In this document: piece after piece, positions 15,747 to 25,160 of the stretch
How positions within the stretch are numbered: position 1 is the first letter of the stretch
Layout of the letters: every line of letters starts with the position of its first letter
Origin: Pseudonocardia autotrophica
GTDB taxonomy: Bacteria; Actinomycetota; Actinomycetes; Mycobacteriales; Pseudonocardiaceae
Length of the DNA: 64,000 nucleotides
Direction of reading: 5' to 3'
Assembly (NCBI RefSeq): GCF_003945385.1
Contig: NZ_AP018920.1
Location: forward strand, 5,456,001 to 5,520,000
The notes under the pieces: generated by a model
What the model saw: only the letters and a program-made list of their open reading frames with translations
Databases searched by the model: none
Told to the model about the DNA's origin: nothing
Made by a program: the position numbers and the translations under genes

Positions 15747-16891
15747 TGGCACGCGGCAACCGCCCCGGACACCGCCGCTTCGGGCTGATCAGGAAGCTGC
15801 CCTCCGGGCGCTACCAGGCCTCCTACCTCGGCCCCGACGGCCGACGACGGGCCGCGCCCGACACCTTCGCTCGCAAGCGTGAGGCCGAGCAGTGGCTCGC
15901 TGCTGTCGAGACCGAGCTACTCCGCGACGACTGGACCGACCCGGCCCTCGGCAAGATCCCGCTGCGCGAGTTCGCCGAGCAATGGATCGCCGAGCACAAG
16001 ATCAGCCGCAGGACTCGGGAGGAGTACGCCAGCGTGTGGAGGTTGCACCTCGCCTCGTACCTCGGTGACTACCCGATCGGCCAGATCAGCACCGACCTGA
16101 TCCGCTCGTGGCGAGCCACCCTGCTCCGCGAGGGACGCTCGGAGGACCGGACCGCCAAGGCCTACCGGCTGCTGCGCGCCGTCCTCAATACCGCCGTCGA
16201 CGACGGCCTGATCAAGCGCAACCCGTGCCGGATCAAGGGAGCGGGTCAACACCGGACTCCGGAGCGACCGACGGCGACCGTCGCCCAGGTCACGAAGCTC
16301 TCCGGGCTCGTCCCACCGCGGTTCCGGGTCCTCGTGCTCGCGGCGGCCTTCACCGGGCTCCGCTGGGGCGAGCTGGTCGCGCTACGGCGCTGCGACATCG
16401 ACCTCGACGGCGGAGCAGTCCACGTCTACCGGCGGCTGGCTGAACACAAGAACGGAGAGATCGAGGCAGGCCCGACCAAGTCCGTGGCCGGAGCCCGCAC
16501 CGTGGCCCTCCCCGACGTCCTGGTGACCGAACTGCGCGAGCACATTGCCGAGTACGCCGAGGACGGCACGGAGGGCCTGGTGTTCACCGGCGACCGTGAC
16601 GGCCCGCTGCGCCGGGGCAACTTCCACCGCGCCACTGCCTGGACCCGCACCGTCGTCGCCGCGGGCCTACCGAGTGGCTTTCACTTCCACGACCTGCGCC
16701 ACACCGGCAACCACCTCGCCGCGACGGCCGGGGCCAGCACCCGCGAGCTGATGCACCGGATGGGCCACGGCTCCATGCGGGCCGCGCTGATCTACCAGCA
16801 CGCGACGACTGAGCGGGACCGCGCCATCGCCCAACGGCTCAACGACCTGGTCCAGGGCGACGAGGACAGCACCGAAGACGATGTCGGCTAA
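15746..16891 (+). CDS. int: Tyrosine site-specific integrase of the AICE
   Basis: A 381-residue tyrosine recombinase. An N-terminal arm-binding domain (about 1-55) and a core-binding domain (about 65-160) precede the catalytic domain. Catalytic residues visible are Arg206 (GLRWGEL), His315-x-x-Arg318 (HDLRH), the histidine in HRMGHGS, and Tyr350 (IYQHAT). The gene points at tRNA-Gly, the presumed attachment site. Its TAA stop is part of the CTAA target site of the IS701-type insertion, which rebuilt the stop exactly, so the protein is intact. The insertion displaces the gene from the att site by about 1.4 kb. Confidence 0.95.
   Translation: MARGNRPGHRRFGLIRKLPSGRYQASYLGPDGRRRAAPDTFARKREAEQWLAAVETELLRDDWTDPALGKIPLREFAEQWIAEHKISRRTREEYASVWRLHLASYLGDYPIGQISTDLIRSWRATLLREGRSEDRTAKAYRLLRAVLNTAVDDGLIKRNPCRIKGAGQHRTPERPTATVAQVTKLSGLVPPRFRVLVLAAAFTGLRWGELVALRRCDIDLDGGAVHVYRRLAEHKNGEIEAGPTKSVAGARTVALPDVLVTELREHIAEYAEDGTEGLVFTGDRDGPLRRGNFHRATAWTRTVVAAGLPSGFHFHDLRHTGNHLAATAGASTRELMHRMGHGSMRAALIYQHATTERDRAIAQRLNDLVQGDEDSTEDDVG
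16888..16891. repeat. Target-site duplication CTAA, left copy
   Basis: CTAA here and at 18326-18329 flank the insertion. It fits the four-base YTAR-like preference of IS701 elements. The copy includes the integrase stop codon. Confidence 0.8.
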
Positions 16892-18325
16892 TACTGCAAC
16901 GGCGTTTTGTCAGGCTGGTGGGCGTTGGCCGCGGCGGCGGTAGTGGCAGGTCCGGGCCTGGTGCTGGCGTCGTCGGCGCCAGGTGGACCAGGCGAGTGTG
17001 CTGGCCAGGCAGGCGGCTGGGGTGAGGATGAGGGTGGCGAGCAGACGCCGTATCTCGTTGCCGCTCAGCGGGATCAGCCCGGTCCGCTCGGCTGGAGATC
17101 CCCCTTTTCGGCCTCCTGTGCGCGGGTGACGGACAGGTAGGCGGCGGCGAGCATGGCCAGTGTGATGTGGGCGTACCAGGCTCGGTAGGAGCGGACTTGG
17201 TAGTGGTCGAGGCCTGCTTCGTTCTTGGAGGTCTGGAAGCATTCCTCGATCGCCCAGCGTGCGCCGGCGACGCGGACCAGCTCGCGCAGCGGCGTGGCCG
17301 CGGGGGCGGCGCAGCGGTAGAACGCCAGCTCCCGGGTGGTCTTGCCCTGCCCGGGTTCGGTCTGGCGGCGCACGAGCAGCCAGTGCCCCCACCCGTGGGG
17401 CAGGCCGGCCGGGTCGAGGGCGACGGTGGTCCAGTCATAGATCCGCTCTCCGTGCGCACCCGCGCCGACCTGGCGCCGTTCCCACCCGCTGCGGCCGGTG
17501 TCGGGGTCGCGGGCGCCGGCGATCGTGGCGAGGACCTTGGCCTGGCGGCGATGCCCGTCCGGGCTGGTCAGGACGTCGTCGTTGCGAGTGGCCAGCACGA
17601 ACGGAATCTCCCGGTCGGCCAGCCAGGTGCGGAAGGTCGGATTCTGTCCGTAGATCTCGTCGGCGGTCACCCACGAGCGGGGTGTGAGGGCCCCGCAGGC
17701 GTGGGCGCGGGCGAGCATCGCCAGCCCGAGCTGGGGCTTCGTGGCGAACCCGACCTCATCGGGCACGTCAGCTCTGGCGCAGCGGTCCCGGTCCTCGGTC
17801 CACGAGGTCGGCAGGTAGAGCTCGCGGTCGATCAACGCCCGCCCCTTCGAGCTGGCATAGGCCAGGAACACCCCGAGCTGACAGTTGTCGACCTTGCCGC
17901 TGGTACCGGTGTACTGGCGTTGCACTCCCGCCGAACGCAGGCCCTTCTTGATGAACCCGGTCTCGTCGACCACGAACACCTCACTTGCGGGGTCGCCGAG
18001 GGCGTCGAGGACGTAGTCGCGCACGTCGTCGCGGACCCCGTCGACGTCCCAGTCAGCGATGCGCAGCATCCGCTGCGTCCCGTCCGGCGAGACCGCCCCC
18101 GCATGCTCGGCCAGAGTCCACCCGTTCTTGCGCTCCAACCCGGCCAGCAGGCCGCGCACATACGCCCCGGCCCGCGCGCGGGGCTCACGACGGAAGAACC
18201 GCGGCCCGATCGACGCGATGACCTGGTCCAACGCCGCTACCCATCCAGCAAGATCCACCACCCGGCGATCATCACCGCCGAACCCGGATCAGCCTCTCAC
18301 GACACGTCGAAACGCCGTTGCAGTA
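16892..18325. mobile_element. IS701-family insertion sequence, 1434 bp
   Basis: The ends carry perfect inverted repeats TACTGCAACGGCGTTT (16892-16907 and reversed at 18310-18325), flanked by CTAA duplications. It contains one transposase gene on the minus strand. Intact ends and target duplications suggest a recent insertion. It separates the integrase from its tRNA target. Confidence 0.92.
16910..18261 (-). CDS. IS701-family transposase, frame change near the C-terminus
   Basis: A DDE transposase of the IS701 type: VVDETGFIKKG, then TADEIYGQ, then WAIEECFQTSKNEAGLDHY. Read straight from 18261, the protein ends after 395 residues at 17074 with an odd tail. A -1 shift at the run AAAAGGGGG (about 17099-17107) continues into about 65 more residues (LIPLSGNEIRRLLATLIL, then a WRRRRQ...HYRRR basic end) that match the usual family C-terminus and stop at 16910, just inside the left repeat. 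The A AAG GGG heptamer fits the slippery pattern. Either programmed frameshifting makes the full protein, or one G has been lost. Confidence 0.85.
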
Positions 18326-18329
18326 CTAA
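18326..18329. repeat. Target-site duplication CTAA, right copy
   Basis: Right flank of the IS701-type element, identical to 16888-16891. The sequence after it is the original downstream region of int. Confidence 0.8.
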
Positions 18330-18357
18330 TTGCACGCTAGTTGCACGGAACGACAGC

Positions 18358-18393
18358 GGCGCCCCTCCCATGATCGGGAGTGGGCGCCGTTTT
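18358..18393 (+). terminator. Rho-independent terminator after int
   Basis: GGCGCCCCTCCC and GGGAGTGGGCGCC form a stem of about 12 bp with a six-base loop, followed by GTTTT. Before the IS insertion it lay some 30 bp downstream of int and would have ended its transcript before the tRNA gene. Confidence 0.75.
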
Positions 18394-18410
18394 CGCTGGT
18401 AGAAGCTCTG

Positions 18411-18481
18411 AGCGGGCGACGGGAATCGAACCCGCGTAGCCAGTTTGGAAGACTGGGGCTCTACCATTGAGCTACGCCCGC
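18411..18481 (-). tRNA. tRNA-Gly (anticodon TCC)
   Basis: The reverse strand folds as a cloverleaf with acceptor stem GCGGGCG/CGCCCGC, anticodon loop CTTCCAA with anticodon TCC, and T-loop GGTTCGATTCC. The 3' CCA is not encoded. This is the likely integration site of the AICE, whose integrase points at its 3' end. The gene is intact. Confidence 0.95.
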
Positions 18482-18600
18482 GTGCCCGATCGTGTCGATC
18501 GGACGTCCGCCAGCGTATCCCACTCCGAACCACTGAACATCCCCGCCCCCGGGTACGTATCGACATCCGGGCAAGGACGTTCAGGAGGTTCCGGACACCG

Positions 18601-19185
18601 ATGATGATGGCGCGCAGACGCGGCCTGCGGTCCGTGGGGTCCCCACCGGGGGCACCGCCGACGGACCCGGGGCTCGACACCGAGGCCGGGCTCAGGGCTG
18701 CGTACAGCGCGCACGGTCCGGAGATCTATCGCTACGCGCTGCGCCAGCTGGGCGACGACGGCGGCGCACAGGAGGTCGTGCAGGAGGTCTTCCTGCGGGC
18801 CTGGCGGCGGGCCGACTCCTACGACGCGTCGCTGGCGAGCCTGCGGGTGTGGTTGTTCGCGATCGCGCGCAACGTGGTCGTCGACGAGATCCGCCGGCTC
18901 AACGTGCGACCCTGGCGCAGGCAGCTCACCGACGAGCCCGAGTCCGGGAGGGACTCGATCGGCCCGGCCGAGGACGCGCTGGTCGACACCTGGCTGGTCG
19001 AGGAGGCGCTGCGCCGGCTCCGGCCGGAGCACCGGCAGGCGATCGTGCAGGCCTACCTGCGCGGACGTCCGCACGCGGAGATCGCGGCGGAGGCGGGGGT
19101 GCCGGTCGGGACGATCCGAAGCCGGGTGTTCTACGGGCTGAAGGCGTTGCGGCTGGCGATGGACGAGATGGGGGTGGAACCGTGA
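18601..19185 (+). CDS. ECF-type RNA polymerase sigma factor
   Basis: A 194-residue sigma factor. Region 2 (about 35-105) contains QEVVQEVFLRAWRRA and WLFAIARNVVVDEIR. Region 4 (about 130-190) contains LRPEHRQAIVQAYLRG and the helix-turn-helix IAAEAGVPVGTIRSRVFYGLKALR. An AGGAGG lies 12 bases before the ATG at 18601; two more ATG codons follow at once. It overlaps the downstream zinc anti-sigma gene (GTGA), forming a standard membrane-signal pair. It is the first chromosomal gene after the element. Confidence 0.92.
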   Translation: MMMARRRGLRSVGSPPGAPPTDPGLDTEAGLRAAYSAHGPEIYRYALRQLGDDGGAQEVVQEVFLRAWRRADSYDASLASLRVWLFAIARNVVVDEIRRLNVRPWRRQLTDEPESGRDSIGPAEDALVDTWLVEEALRRLRPEHRQAIVQAYLRGRPHAEIAAEAGVPVGTIRSRVFYGLKALRLAMDEMGVEP

Positions 19186-19844
19186 CTCCGGACGAGCACC
19201 GGGCCCTGCGCGAGGCGCTCGGCGACTACGCGATCGGGCGGCTGCCCCGCGACGAGACGTCGGCGCTGCAGGCGCATCTGGACGGCTGCGCCGACTGCCG
19301 CGCCGAGCTGGCCGAGATCTCCTCGGTCCTGCCGGCGCTGCGCCGGGTGGATCCGGCGCGCCTCGACCACACCCCGTTCCCGCCGCCGGACCTGGGCGAG
19401 CGGATCGTGTCCGCCGCCCGGGCGGAGGGGGCACGCCCGCGGCAGCGGCCGCGCTGGCTCCCGGTGGCCTCCGCCGCCGCGGTCGCGATCCTGATCGGCG
19501 GCGCCGTCGGCTACGCGGCCGGCGACTACGACGGGATCCCCCGCGAGCCGGTCGCGGTGCAGGCGATGGACCCGGCCGTGCAGGCCACGGCCGTCGCGAT
19601 TCCGCACACCTGGGGCGTGGAGATCGTGCTCGACGCCGACGGGTTCCGGGCCGGCTCCACCTACCGGGTGGTGGTCGAGGCCGACGACGGCCGGGAGGTC
19701 GGCGCCGGCGAGTTCATCGGGACCGGCGAGAACCCGATGATCTGCAACCTGAACTCGTCGGTGCTGCGGTCGGACGCCTCCGGTTTCAAGGTGCTCGACG
19801 CCGCCGGCGCGACCGTGCTGCGCGGGGACCTGACGGCCACCTGA
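19182..19844 (+). CDS. Zinc-type membrane anti-sigma factor
   Basis: A 220-residue protein. Residues about 1-45 carry the ZAS motif (HLDGCADCRAEL), which binds the sigma factor. One membrane span follows at about 88-108 (ASAAAVAILIGGAVGYAAG), then an extracytoplasmic RskA-like domain of about 110 residues (WGVEIVLDADGFRAGSTYRVVVE). It should hold the upstream sigma factor inactive until an external signal releases it. GTG at 19182 overlaps the sigma stop. Confidence 0.9.
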   Translation: MTPDEHRALREALGDYAIGRLPRDETSALQAHLDGCADCRAELAEISSVLPALRRVDPARLDHTPFPPPDLGERIVSAARAEGARPRQRPRWLPVASAAAVAILIGGAVGYAAGDYDGIPREPVAVQAMDPAVQATAVAIPHTWGVEIVLDADGFRAGSTYRVVVEADDGREVGAGEFIGTGENPMICNLNSSVLRSDASGFKVLDAAGATVLRGDLTAT

Positions 19845-19850
19845 CCCGGC

Positions 19851-19880
19851 GCGGCGCGCTCACCTGAAGAGGCGCGCCGC
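19851..19880. terminator. Bidirectional hairpin between convergent genes
   Basis: GCGGCGCGC (19851-19859) pairs with GCGCGCCGC (19872-19880) over nine bases with a 12-base loop. It lies between the anti-sigma gene and the converging SEDS gene. Confidence 0.5.
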
Positions 19881-19882
19881 AT

Positions 19883-21058
19883 TCACCTGATGCGGCGCGC
19901 CGCGTTGGCCATCAACCCGAGCAGGAACAGGGTGCTGACCAGCGCGGTGCCGCCCGCGGACACCAGCGGGAGCTGCTGTCCGGTGACCGGCAGCAGCCCG
20001 ACGACGTAACCGACGTTCATCGCCGCCTGCACGACCACCCAGGTCGCGGTCGCCGCCGTCGTCAGGCGCAGGAACGGGTCCTTCGTGCGCGCGGCGATCC
20101 GCAGACCCACCCAGGCGAGCAGTGCATAGAGCGACAGCACCAGGAGCCCGCCGACCAGCCCGAGCTCCTCGCCGATCACGGCGAAGATGAAGTCGTTGGC
20201 CGCGTTGGGCAGGTAGTCCCACTTCGCCCGGCCCTGGCCGAGGCCTGCGCCGAACACGCCGCCGTCGGCCAGCGACAGCAGCGCCTGCCGGGACTGGTAG
20301 CCGGCGCCGAGATCGTCACCCGCACCGAGGAACGAGGCGATCCGGTCCCGCCGGTAACCCGACGTCAGGCCCAGCACCGCGGCGCCCGCGATGGCGCCGC
20401 CGCACATCGCGGCGAGCGAGCCCAGCGGGGTCCCGGCGAAATACAGCAGCGCCAGGACGATCACGCCGAGCGCGACCGTCGTACTGAGTGCGGGCTGCAT
20501 CATCAGCAGCGCCGCCATCAGCAGCCCGACCGGCACCAGCGGCAGGACGGCGTAGCGCGCGAGCCGGACCGCGCGTCCGCGCAGAGCCAGCACGTGCGCA
20601 CCCCACAGCAGCACGATCACCTTCGCCGCCTCGCCGGGCTGCACGGTGAACCCGCCGAGCGAGATCCATCGCCGGGCGCCGCCGCGGACCTCGCCGATCC
20701 CCGGGATCAGCACCACGACCAGCGCGGCGACACAGGCGATGAGCAGGATCGGAGTCCAGGCCCGTAGCCACGACGGCCGGACCACCATCCCCACGGCGAA
20801 CGCGGCGATCCCGACCACCAGGAAGATCATGTGCCGGGCGAAGACGGTGAGCACCATCCCGTCGGCGACGGTGCGGCCACCCGCGGACGCGGACAGCACC
20901 ATCACCACACCGACCAGGAGCAGCACCCCGGTCACGCCCAGCACCAGGTGCAGCGGTGGCACCCGGCCCAGCCGGGCCAGCCGGGCCCGGAACGACGCCG
21001 CGGCGCCCGCCGGTCGGCCACCCGACCCGGACCGCGTACTCGACCTCGGCGACGTCAC
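19883..21058 (-). CDS. FtsW/RodA/SpoVE-family SEDS protein
   Basis: A 391-residue membrane protein with about ten predicted spans. The family signatures are present: GGARRWISLGGFTVQPGE after the fourth or fifth span, LADGGVFGAGLGQGRAKWDYLPNAAN (given here in part) and FAVIGEELGL in the large loop, and the C-terminal PLVSAGGTALV. SEDS proteins polymerise lipid II glycan strands with a class B penicillin-binding protein. No PBP or division gene is nearby, so this is probably an extra FtsW-like paralogue outside the division cluster. GTG at 21058 has only a weak ribosome binding site. Confidence 0.88.
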   Translation of the reverse strand: MTSPRSSTRSGSGGRPAGAAASFRARLARLGRVPPLHLVLGVTGVLLLVGVVMVLSASAGGRTVADGMVLTVFARHMIFLVVGIAAFAVGMVVRPSWLRAWTPILLIACVAALVVVLIPGIGEVRGGARRWISLGGFTVQPGEAAKVIVLLWGAHVLALRGRAVRLARYAVLPLVPVGLLMAALLMMQPALSTTVALGVIVLALLYFAGTPLGSLAAMCGGAIAGAAVLGLTSGYRRDRIASFLGAGDDLGAGYQSRQALLSLADGGVFGAGLGQGRAKWDYLPNAANDFIFAVIGEELGLVGGLLVLSLYALLAWVGLRIAARTKDPFLRLTTAATATWVVVQAAMNVGYVVGLLPVTGQQLPLVSAGGTALVSTLFLLGLMANAARRIR

Positions 21059-21127
21059 TCGATCAGTGTCCGTCAGATCCGGTCATCGGCGATGTAACCG
21101 GCCGTCACGGCGCGTCCTGCAACGGTG

Positions 21128-21739
21128 TCATCCGGCACGGGCGTGCACCACGAGATTGTCGACGTAGCTGCGCTCACCGCGGTCGAAGTCACCGGCACAG
21201 GTGACCAGCCGCAGCACGTCGCTCGACGTCGCACCGAACACCTCGAAGGTCGGGAACTCGTCCTTCGGCATCTGCCGGGTCCGCTCGACGACGTACTGCT
21301 CCAGGCTGCCGTCGCTGTGCCCGACCTCGATCACGTCGCCCGGTTCGAGATCGCGCAGATCGAAGAACACCGCGGGTCCGGCCCGGGAGTCGACGTGCCC
21401 CAGCAGGACGGTCGGGCCAGGGTTGGCGCCGCGGTCGAACCAGCCGACCCGGTCGAAGTCCTGCGGGACCTCCGCGGTGTTGTCCTCGGCGACGCCGAGC
21501 CGGATCAGCTCCGGCTCGTCCACCCCGATCGCCGGGATCCGCAACGACGTCGGCAGCACCTCCCCCGCCTGCGCGACGACCGGTTCCTGGGTCATCGGGG
21601 CCGCGGGCGGCTCGGGCGCGTCCGGCGCGTCGGATGCGGCGGGCATCCCGCACGCCGTCAGCAACAGCAGCAACGCGACGACGCCCGGGAGCAGTGTGGC
21701 TCCCGGGCGCCGGTCACGCGCGTACTCAGCCCTGCGCAC
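21128..21739 (-). CDS. Class F-like sortase with lipoprotein-type signal
   Basis: A 203-residue sortase. GTG at 21739 overlaps the end of the CHRD gene by 14 bp. A hydrophobic N-terminus ends in LLLLTAC, which would also allow lipidation. The catalytic histidine is in VLLGHVDS, the cysteine in LRLVTCAGDFD, and the arginine in the following ERSYVDNLVV. Actinobacterial class E/F sortases have this compact form. Its coupling to the CHRD gene suggests that protein is its dedicated substrate. Confidence 0.88.
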   Translation of the reverse strand: MRRAEYARDRRPGATLLPGVVALLLLLTACGMPAASDAPDAPEPPAAPMTQEPVVAQAGEVLPTSLRIPAIGVDEPELIRLGVAEDNTAEVPQDFDRVGWFDRGANPGPTVLLGHVDSRAGPAVFFDLRDLEPGDVIEVGHSDGSLEQYVVERTRQMPKDEFPTFEVFGATSSDVLRLVTCAGDFDRGERSYVDNLVVHARAG

Positions 21740-22424
21740 GGCTCCGGCGGACCAGCACGACGCCGGCCCCGGCCACGGCGGCCAGCCCGGCCGCACCGAC
21801 CGCGTACATCGCGGCGTCGTTCGAGGCGCCACCGGCACCGGTCTCGACACCACCCATCGGGACCTCGGTCAGCTGGCCGCGCACGGTGCCGGCCGCGAAC
21901 TCCGCGGTGTGGGTGTCGGCGGAGAAGCCGGCCGGGTTCGCCTCGATCTGGCTCAGCGTGAACCCGGTCGCGGTGTCCTGCCCGTTGTCACCCTCCAGCC
22001 CGGTGGTGAACGGGCCCTGCATGCAGCCCGACGAGTTACGGGTGTCGCCGTCACCACTCGGGTTCGGGAACGCCAGGCGCGGCGGGCCGGGCTCGCCGGC
22101 GTTCGCCTCGTGGATGTGCGTCGCGGTCTTCGCCGGGCTCTCGTACTCCCCGGTCACCCCGCGCAGGGTGATGTCGTAGCAGATGATCTCGTCATCGCTG
22201 TTGATCCGGAAGTTGAACTCCCCGGTCGCGCCGGGCTGACCGGGCACCGACTCACCGTCGTTGTTGATGATGGTGTCCGGGGTGGCCATCACGGTGTACA
22301 TGCTGGTGAAGGTGTCCGGCTCCGGCACCTCCGTCTCCTGGGCCATGGCGATACCCGCGGTCGCGACGAACGTGAGGGCACTCGCGGCCGTGACGGCGGC
22401 CAGGCGAGGGAGGGTGCGATGCAT
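21726..22424 (-). CDS. CHRD-domain surface protein, probable sortase substrate
   Basis: A 232-residue exported protein. ATG at 22424 follows AAAGGA. A signal peptide (cleavage near AMAQE) is followed by a CHRD domain at about 45-175 with the typical HIHEANAGEPGPP and AEFAAGTVRGQLTE segments. The C-terminus has the motif VPMGGVETGAGG, a hydrophobic stretch (AAMYAVGAAGLAAVAGAGVVLV) and the basic tail RRSRAQG, exactly the layout of a sortase sorting signal but without LPxTG. The adjacent sortase gene overlaps it. Confidence 0.85.
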   Translation of the reverse strand: MHRTLPRLAAVTAASALTFVATAGIAMAQETEVPEPDTFTSMYTVMATPDTIINNDGESVPGQPGATGEFNFRINSDDEIICYDITLRGVTGEYESPAKTATHIHEANAGEPGPPRLAFPNPSGDGDTRNSSGCMQGPFTTGLEGDNGQDTATGFTLSQIEANPAGFSADTHTAEFAAGTVRGQLTEVPMGGVETGAGGASNDAAMYAVGAAGLAAVAGAGVVLVRRSRAQG

Positions 22425-22513
22425 CTGGGGAGTCCTTTCTGACTCATTCATCCTTGATGCCGGTCTCTACGCACGTGTCCCGAGCCACGTTCATCCGTCA
22501 TCCGATCGGATGA

Positions 22514-23434
22514 TCAGCGGGGCGGGCCGAAGACGTCCGCGACCATCCGCTCCCATGCCGTGACCGCCTCGGCGGACGGCAGGCCGAGCTGTCCGAGCAG
22601 GCCGAGACAGTCCCCGTCCGCGCCGATCAGCAGCACCGTCGACATCCGGCCGTGCACGCCGTGCGTGCGGACGACCCGGAGCTCCCCGACGTCGGCCGGG
22701 CCGAACGCGAACTGTGCGGGCCCCGACACGACCCCGACGACCTCGCCCGTCTCCACGTGGTCGACCCGCCCGACGGACGCCTGCAGGCACCCGCGGTTCG
22801 GCACCGCGAATCCCACCGGCACGCCGTGCTCGCACAGCGCACACAGCAGCTCGACGACGGGCAGGAACCCCGACTGCGGCACCGACGGCCGGGCGAGCCG
22901 GTCGAGCAGATCCGCGTCGCCGGTGGTGACCAGGTCGAGCAGGCCGAGGTGGTCGAGCTCGCCGGGGTCGTCCGGGAAGTCCGGCGCCGGCAGCGCTCCC
23001 CCGTCCGACCGCGGTGCCAGCTCCATCACGTCGACGACGAGCGCCGCGGGTTCGGACACCAGATGTGACCGGTGCACCGCCGTCCCTCCGGAGTCGAACA
23101 TCCACAACCCGGCCGGCTCCCGGGAGTCGTCGTCCGGGGCGGTACTGATCAGCGACGACACCGCGGACCTGGACAGTCGCAGGTTCACCATCCCGGCCCG
23201 CACGGCGAACGCCTCTCCGGCGAAGGTCGGCGGAGCGTAGGTGCCCAGCTCGGTGATCAGCGCGCTGCCGTTGGCGGTGGTCGCGACGACCTCCTCCAGC
23301 AGCGGCAGGTGCCGGGCCAGCGAGTCGGGATCGAGATCGAGCCGGGTACCGACGCGGTTGGCGAGCAGCAGGTCGAGCTCGGTGCGAGGCAGGGTCACGA
23401 GATGCTCCGGATCAGGTAGTTCAGTAGACGTCAC
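22514..23434 (-). CDS. Divergent HmuS/HemS-like haem-utilisation protein
   Basis: A 306-residue cytoplasmic protein. Two repeats match the layout of HemS/HmuS haem-binding proteins. The first (about 40-135) holds [22 protein letters not shown] and [17 protein letters not shown]. The second (about 215-285) holds [19 protein letters not shown] and [18 protein letters not shown]. The family binds haem and in several species frees or transfers its iron. GTG at 23434 overlaps the diflavin reductase gene by 14 bp, and the whole operon lies behind an IdeR-like box, both fitting a role in iron supply. Similarity is by pattern only, so moderate certainty. Confidence 0.65.
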   Translation of the reverse strand: MTSTELPDPEHLVTLPRTELDLLLANRVGTRLDLDPDSLARHLPLLEEVVATTANGSALITELGTYAPPTFAGEAFAVRAGMVNLRLSRSAVSSLISTAPDDDSREPAGLWMFDSGGTAVHRSHLVSEPAALVVDVMELAPRSDGGALPAPDFPDDPGELDHLGLLDLVTTGDADLLDRLARPSVPQSGFLPVVELLCALCEHGVPVGFAVPNRGCLQASVGRVDHVETGEVVGVVSGPAQFAFGPADVGELRVVRTHGVHGRMSTVLLIGADGDCLGLLGQLGLPSAEAVTAWERMVADVFGPPR

Positions 23435-25160
23435 GCAGGTAGCGCTTCGCCCGCTTCAGGTCGGCGACGAACTCCGCGGCACCGTCGACGTCCGTACCGC
23501 CGTGTTCGGCGACGACCGCGTGCAGCGCCGCATCGACGTCGCGGGCCATCCGGCTCGCGTCGCCGCACACGTAGAGGTGCGCGCCGCCGGCGAGCCAGTC
23601 GTGGAGCCGCGCGCCGTGCTCACGCATGCGGTCCTGGACGTAGATCTTGTTCGCCTGGTCGCGGGAGAACGCCAGGTCGAGGTGGGTGAGCAGGCCGGAA
23701 TCGGCCCACCCGGTCAGTTCGGAGCCGTAGAGGAAGTCGTGCTCGCGGTTCCGGTCGCCGAACATCAGCCAGTTCCGGCCGGTCGCCCCGCGTGCCGCAC
23801 GTTCCTGGAGGAACGCCCGGAACGGCGCGACCCCCGTCCCGGGCCCGATCATGATCATGTCGACGGTGTCGTCGACCGGCGGCCGGAACGTGCTGTTCGG
23901 CTGCAGGAACACCCCCGCCGTGTCGCCGACGGCGAGCCGATCGGCGAGATGGGTCGAGCAGACCCCGCCGACGGCTCGATCACCGCACCGGTAGCGCACG
24001 CTGGCGACGGTCAGGTGGATCCGGTCCGGCGACACCAGGGGGCTGGACGAGATCGAGTACGCCCGGTGCTGCAGCGGCCGCAGCAGCCCGAGCAGCTCGT
24101 CGGCGTCGCACCGGAACCGGGCGGTGCGCAGCAGATCCAGCAGGTCCCTCCCCCACAGGTACGCCTCGCGGGCGGCCTTGTCGGGGTGTGCGAGCGCGGC
24201 CCGCAGTCCGTCGTCCGGCGCGCGTTCGGCGAGCACGGCGAGCAGCTCGCGTGACGGCGTCACGATCTCGTGCGCGTGCGTCAGTGCCTCGCGCAGCGGC
24301 CGGTCCCCGGCGGGGGTGTCACCGTCCGCCCCGAGCTGCTCCAGCAGCGCCTCGACCAGCGCCGGGTCGTTGCCCGGCAGAACCGCCAGCGCGTCCCCCG
24401 CGGCGTAGCCGATCCCGCTGTCGGCGAGTGCGAGCTCGTGATGCCGGATGTCCTTGTCCGAGCCCGGCCCGGAGAGCCGGACGCTGTGCGCGAGTACCGC
24501 CGGGAACGGGCGGCGGCGGTCCCACCGCGGGCCTGCCTCCTCCTGGACGGGGGCGGCCGGGCCGGGGCGGCCGGCGGCGAACGTCGCGATGACCTGCTCG
24601 TACCACTGCTCGGCCTGGTCCTCCCACATCACGTCGCAGTCGACGCGGTCCAGTGCGCGGGTCGCGCCCAGCTCCGCGAGCCGGGCGTCGATCAGCTTCC
24701 CGGCGGCGCAGAAGTCGTCGTAGGCGGTGTCGCCGAGCGCGCAGACCGCGTAGGTCGTGGACTCCAGCCGGGGCGCCGCACCGGACTCGACGAGCTGCCG
24801 GAACAGGTCCGCGTTGTCGGGCATCTCGCCGTCGCCGTAGGTGGAGCAGACGATCACCACCCGCTGCATGGCGGCGAGCGCGGCGGCGTCGACCTGGTCC
24901 AGCTCGACCGGTTCGGCGGGGGCGCCCGCTGCGCTCAACCGGCTCGCGACCGTGCCCGCGACCAGCTCGGCGTTGCCGGTCTCGGTGCCGTACAGGACGT
25001 GCACCGGCGGGTGCGCGGACGTGTCCGCCGGCTCGCCGCTGCTCGCCGCGGAGCGGGCGCCCGCGAGATACCCGGACAGCCAGATCCGCTGCTCCGGGCT
25101 GAACGGGGCATCGGAGGCGACGCCGAGTGCCCGCAGGTCCGGCGGTGGCTGCGCGGTCAC
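23421..25160 (-). CDS. CysJ-like diflavin reductase
   Basis: A 579-residue flavoprotein with the full CysJ architecture. There is a flavodoxin domain at about 50-200 (FMN phosphate loop [26 protein letters not shown]). An FAD-binding domain with its connecting segment spans about 220-430 ([20 protein letters not shown]). An NADPH-binding domain follows at about 440-579 ([16 protein letters not shown]; ending [15 protein letters not shown]). It passes electrons from NADPH through FAD to FMN. No sulfite reductase haemoprotein gene is adjacent; the partner encoded just upstream is a GltB-like protein. GTG at 25160 overlaps the gltB-like stop (GTGA). Confidence 0.93.
   Translation of the reverse strand: MTAQPPPDLRALGVASDAPFSPEQRIWLSGYLAGARSAASSGEPADTSAHPPVHVLYGTETGNAELVAGTVASRLSAAGAPAEPVELDQVDAAALAAMQRVVIVCSTYGDGEMPDNADLFRQLVESGAAPRLESTTYAVCALGDTAYDDFCAAGKLIDARLAELGATRALDRVDCDVMWEDQAEQWYEQVIATFAAGRPGPAAPVQEEAGPRWDRRRPFPAVLAHSVRLSGPGSDKDIRHHELALADSGIGYAAGDALAVLPGNDPALVEALLEQLGADGDTPAGDRPLREALTHAHEIVTPSRELLAVLAERAPDDGLRAALAHPDKAAREAYLWGRDLLDLLRTARFRCDADELLGLLRPLQHRAYSISSSPLVSPDRIHLTVASVRYRCGDRAVGGVCSTHLADRLAVGDTAGVFLQPNSTFRPPVDDTVDMIMIGPGTGVAPFRAFLQERAARGATGRNWLMFGDRNREHDFLYGSELTGWADSGLLTHLDLAFSRDQANKIYVQDRMREHGARLHDWLAGGAHLYVCGDASRMARDVDAALHAVVAEHGGTDVDGAAEFVADLKRAKRYLRDVY

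Larger units (their letters stand above)
7500..18440. mobile_element. Actinomycete integrative and conjugative element (AICE) core
   Basis: The segment holds every module expected of a pSAM2-like AICE: GntR regulator, small-protein operon, FtsK/TraB translocase, RepSA-type initiator, excisionase, and an integrase pointing at the 3' end of a tRNA-Gly gene (18411-18481). The right attachment site should lie in the tRNA 3' half, about 18411-18440. An IS701-type element interrupts the space between int and the tRNA. I could not find a second copy of the tRNA 3' end to the left, so the true left end is unknown and may be outside the window. Confidence 0.75.
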
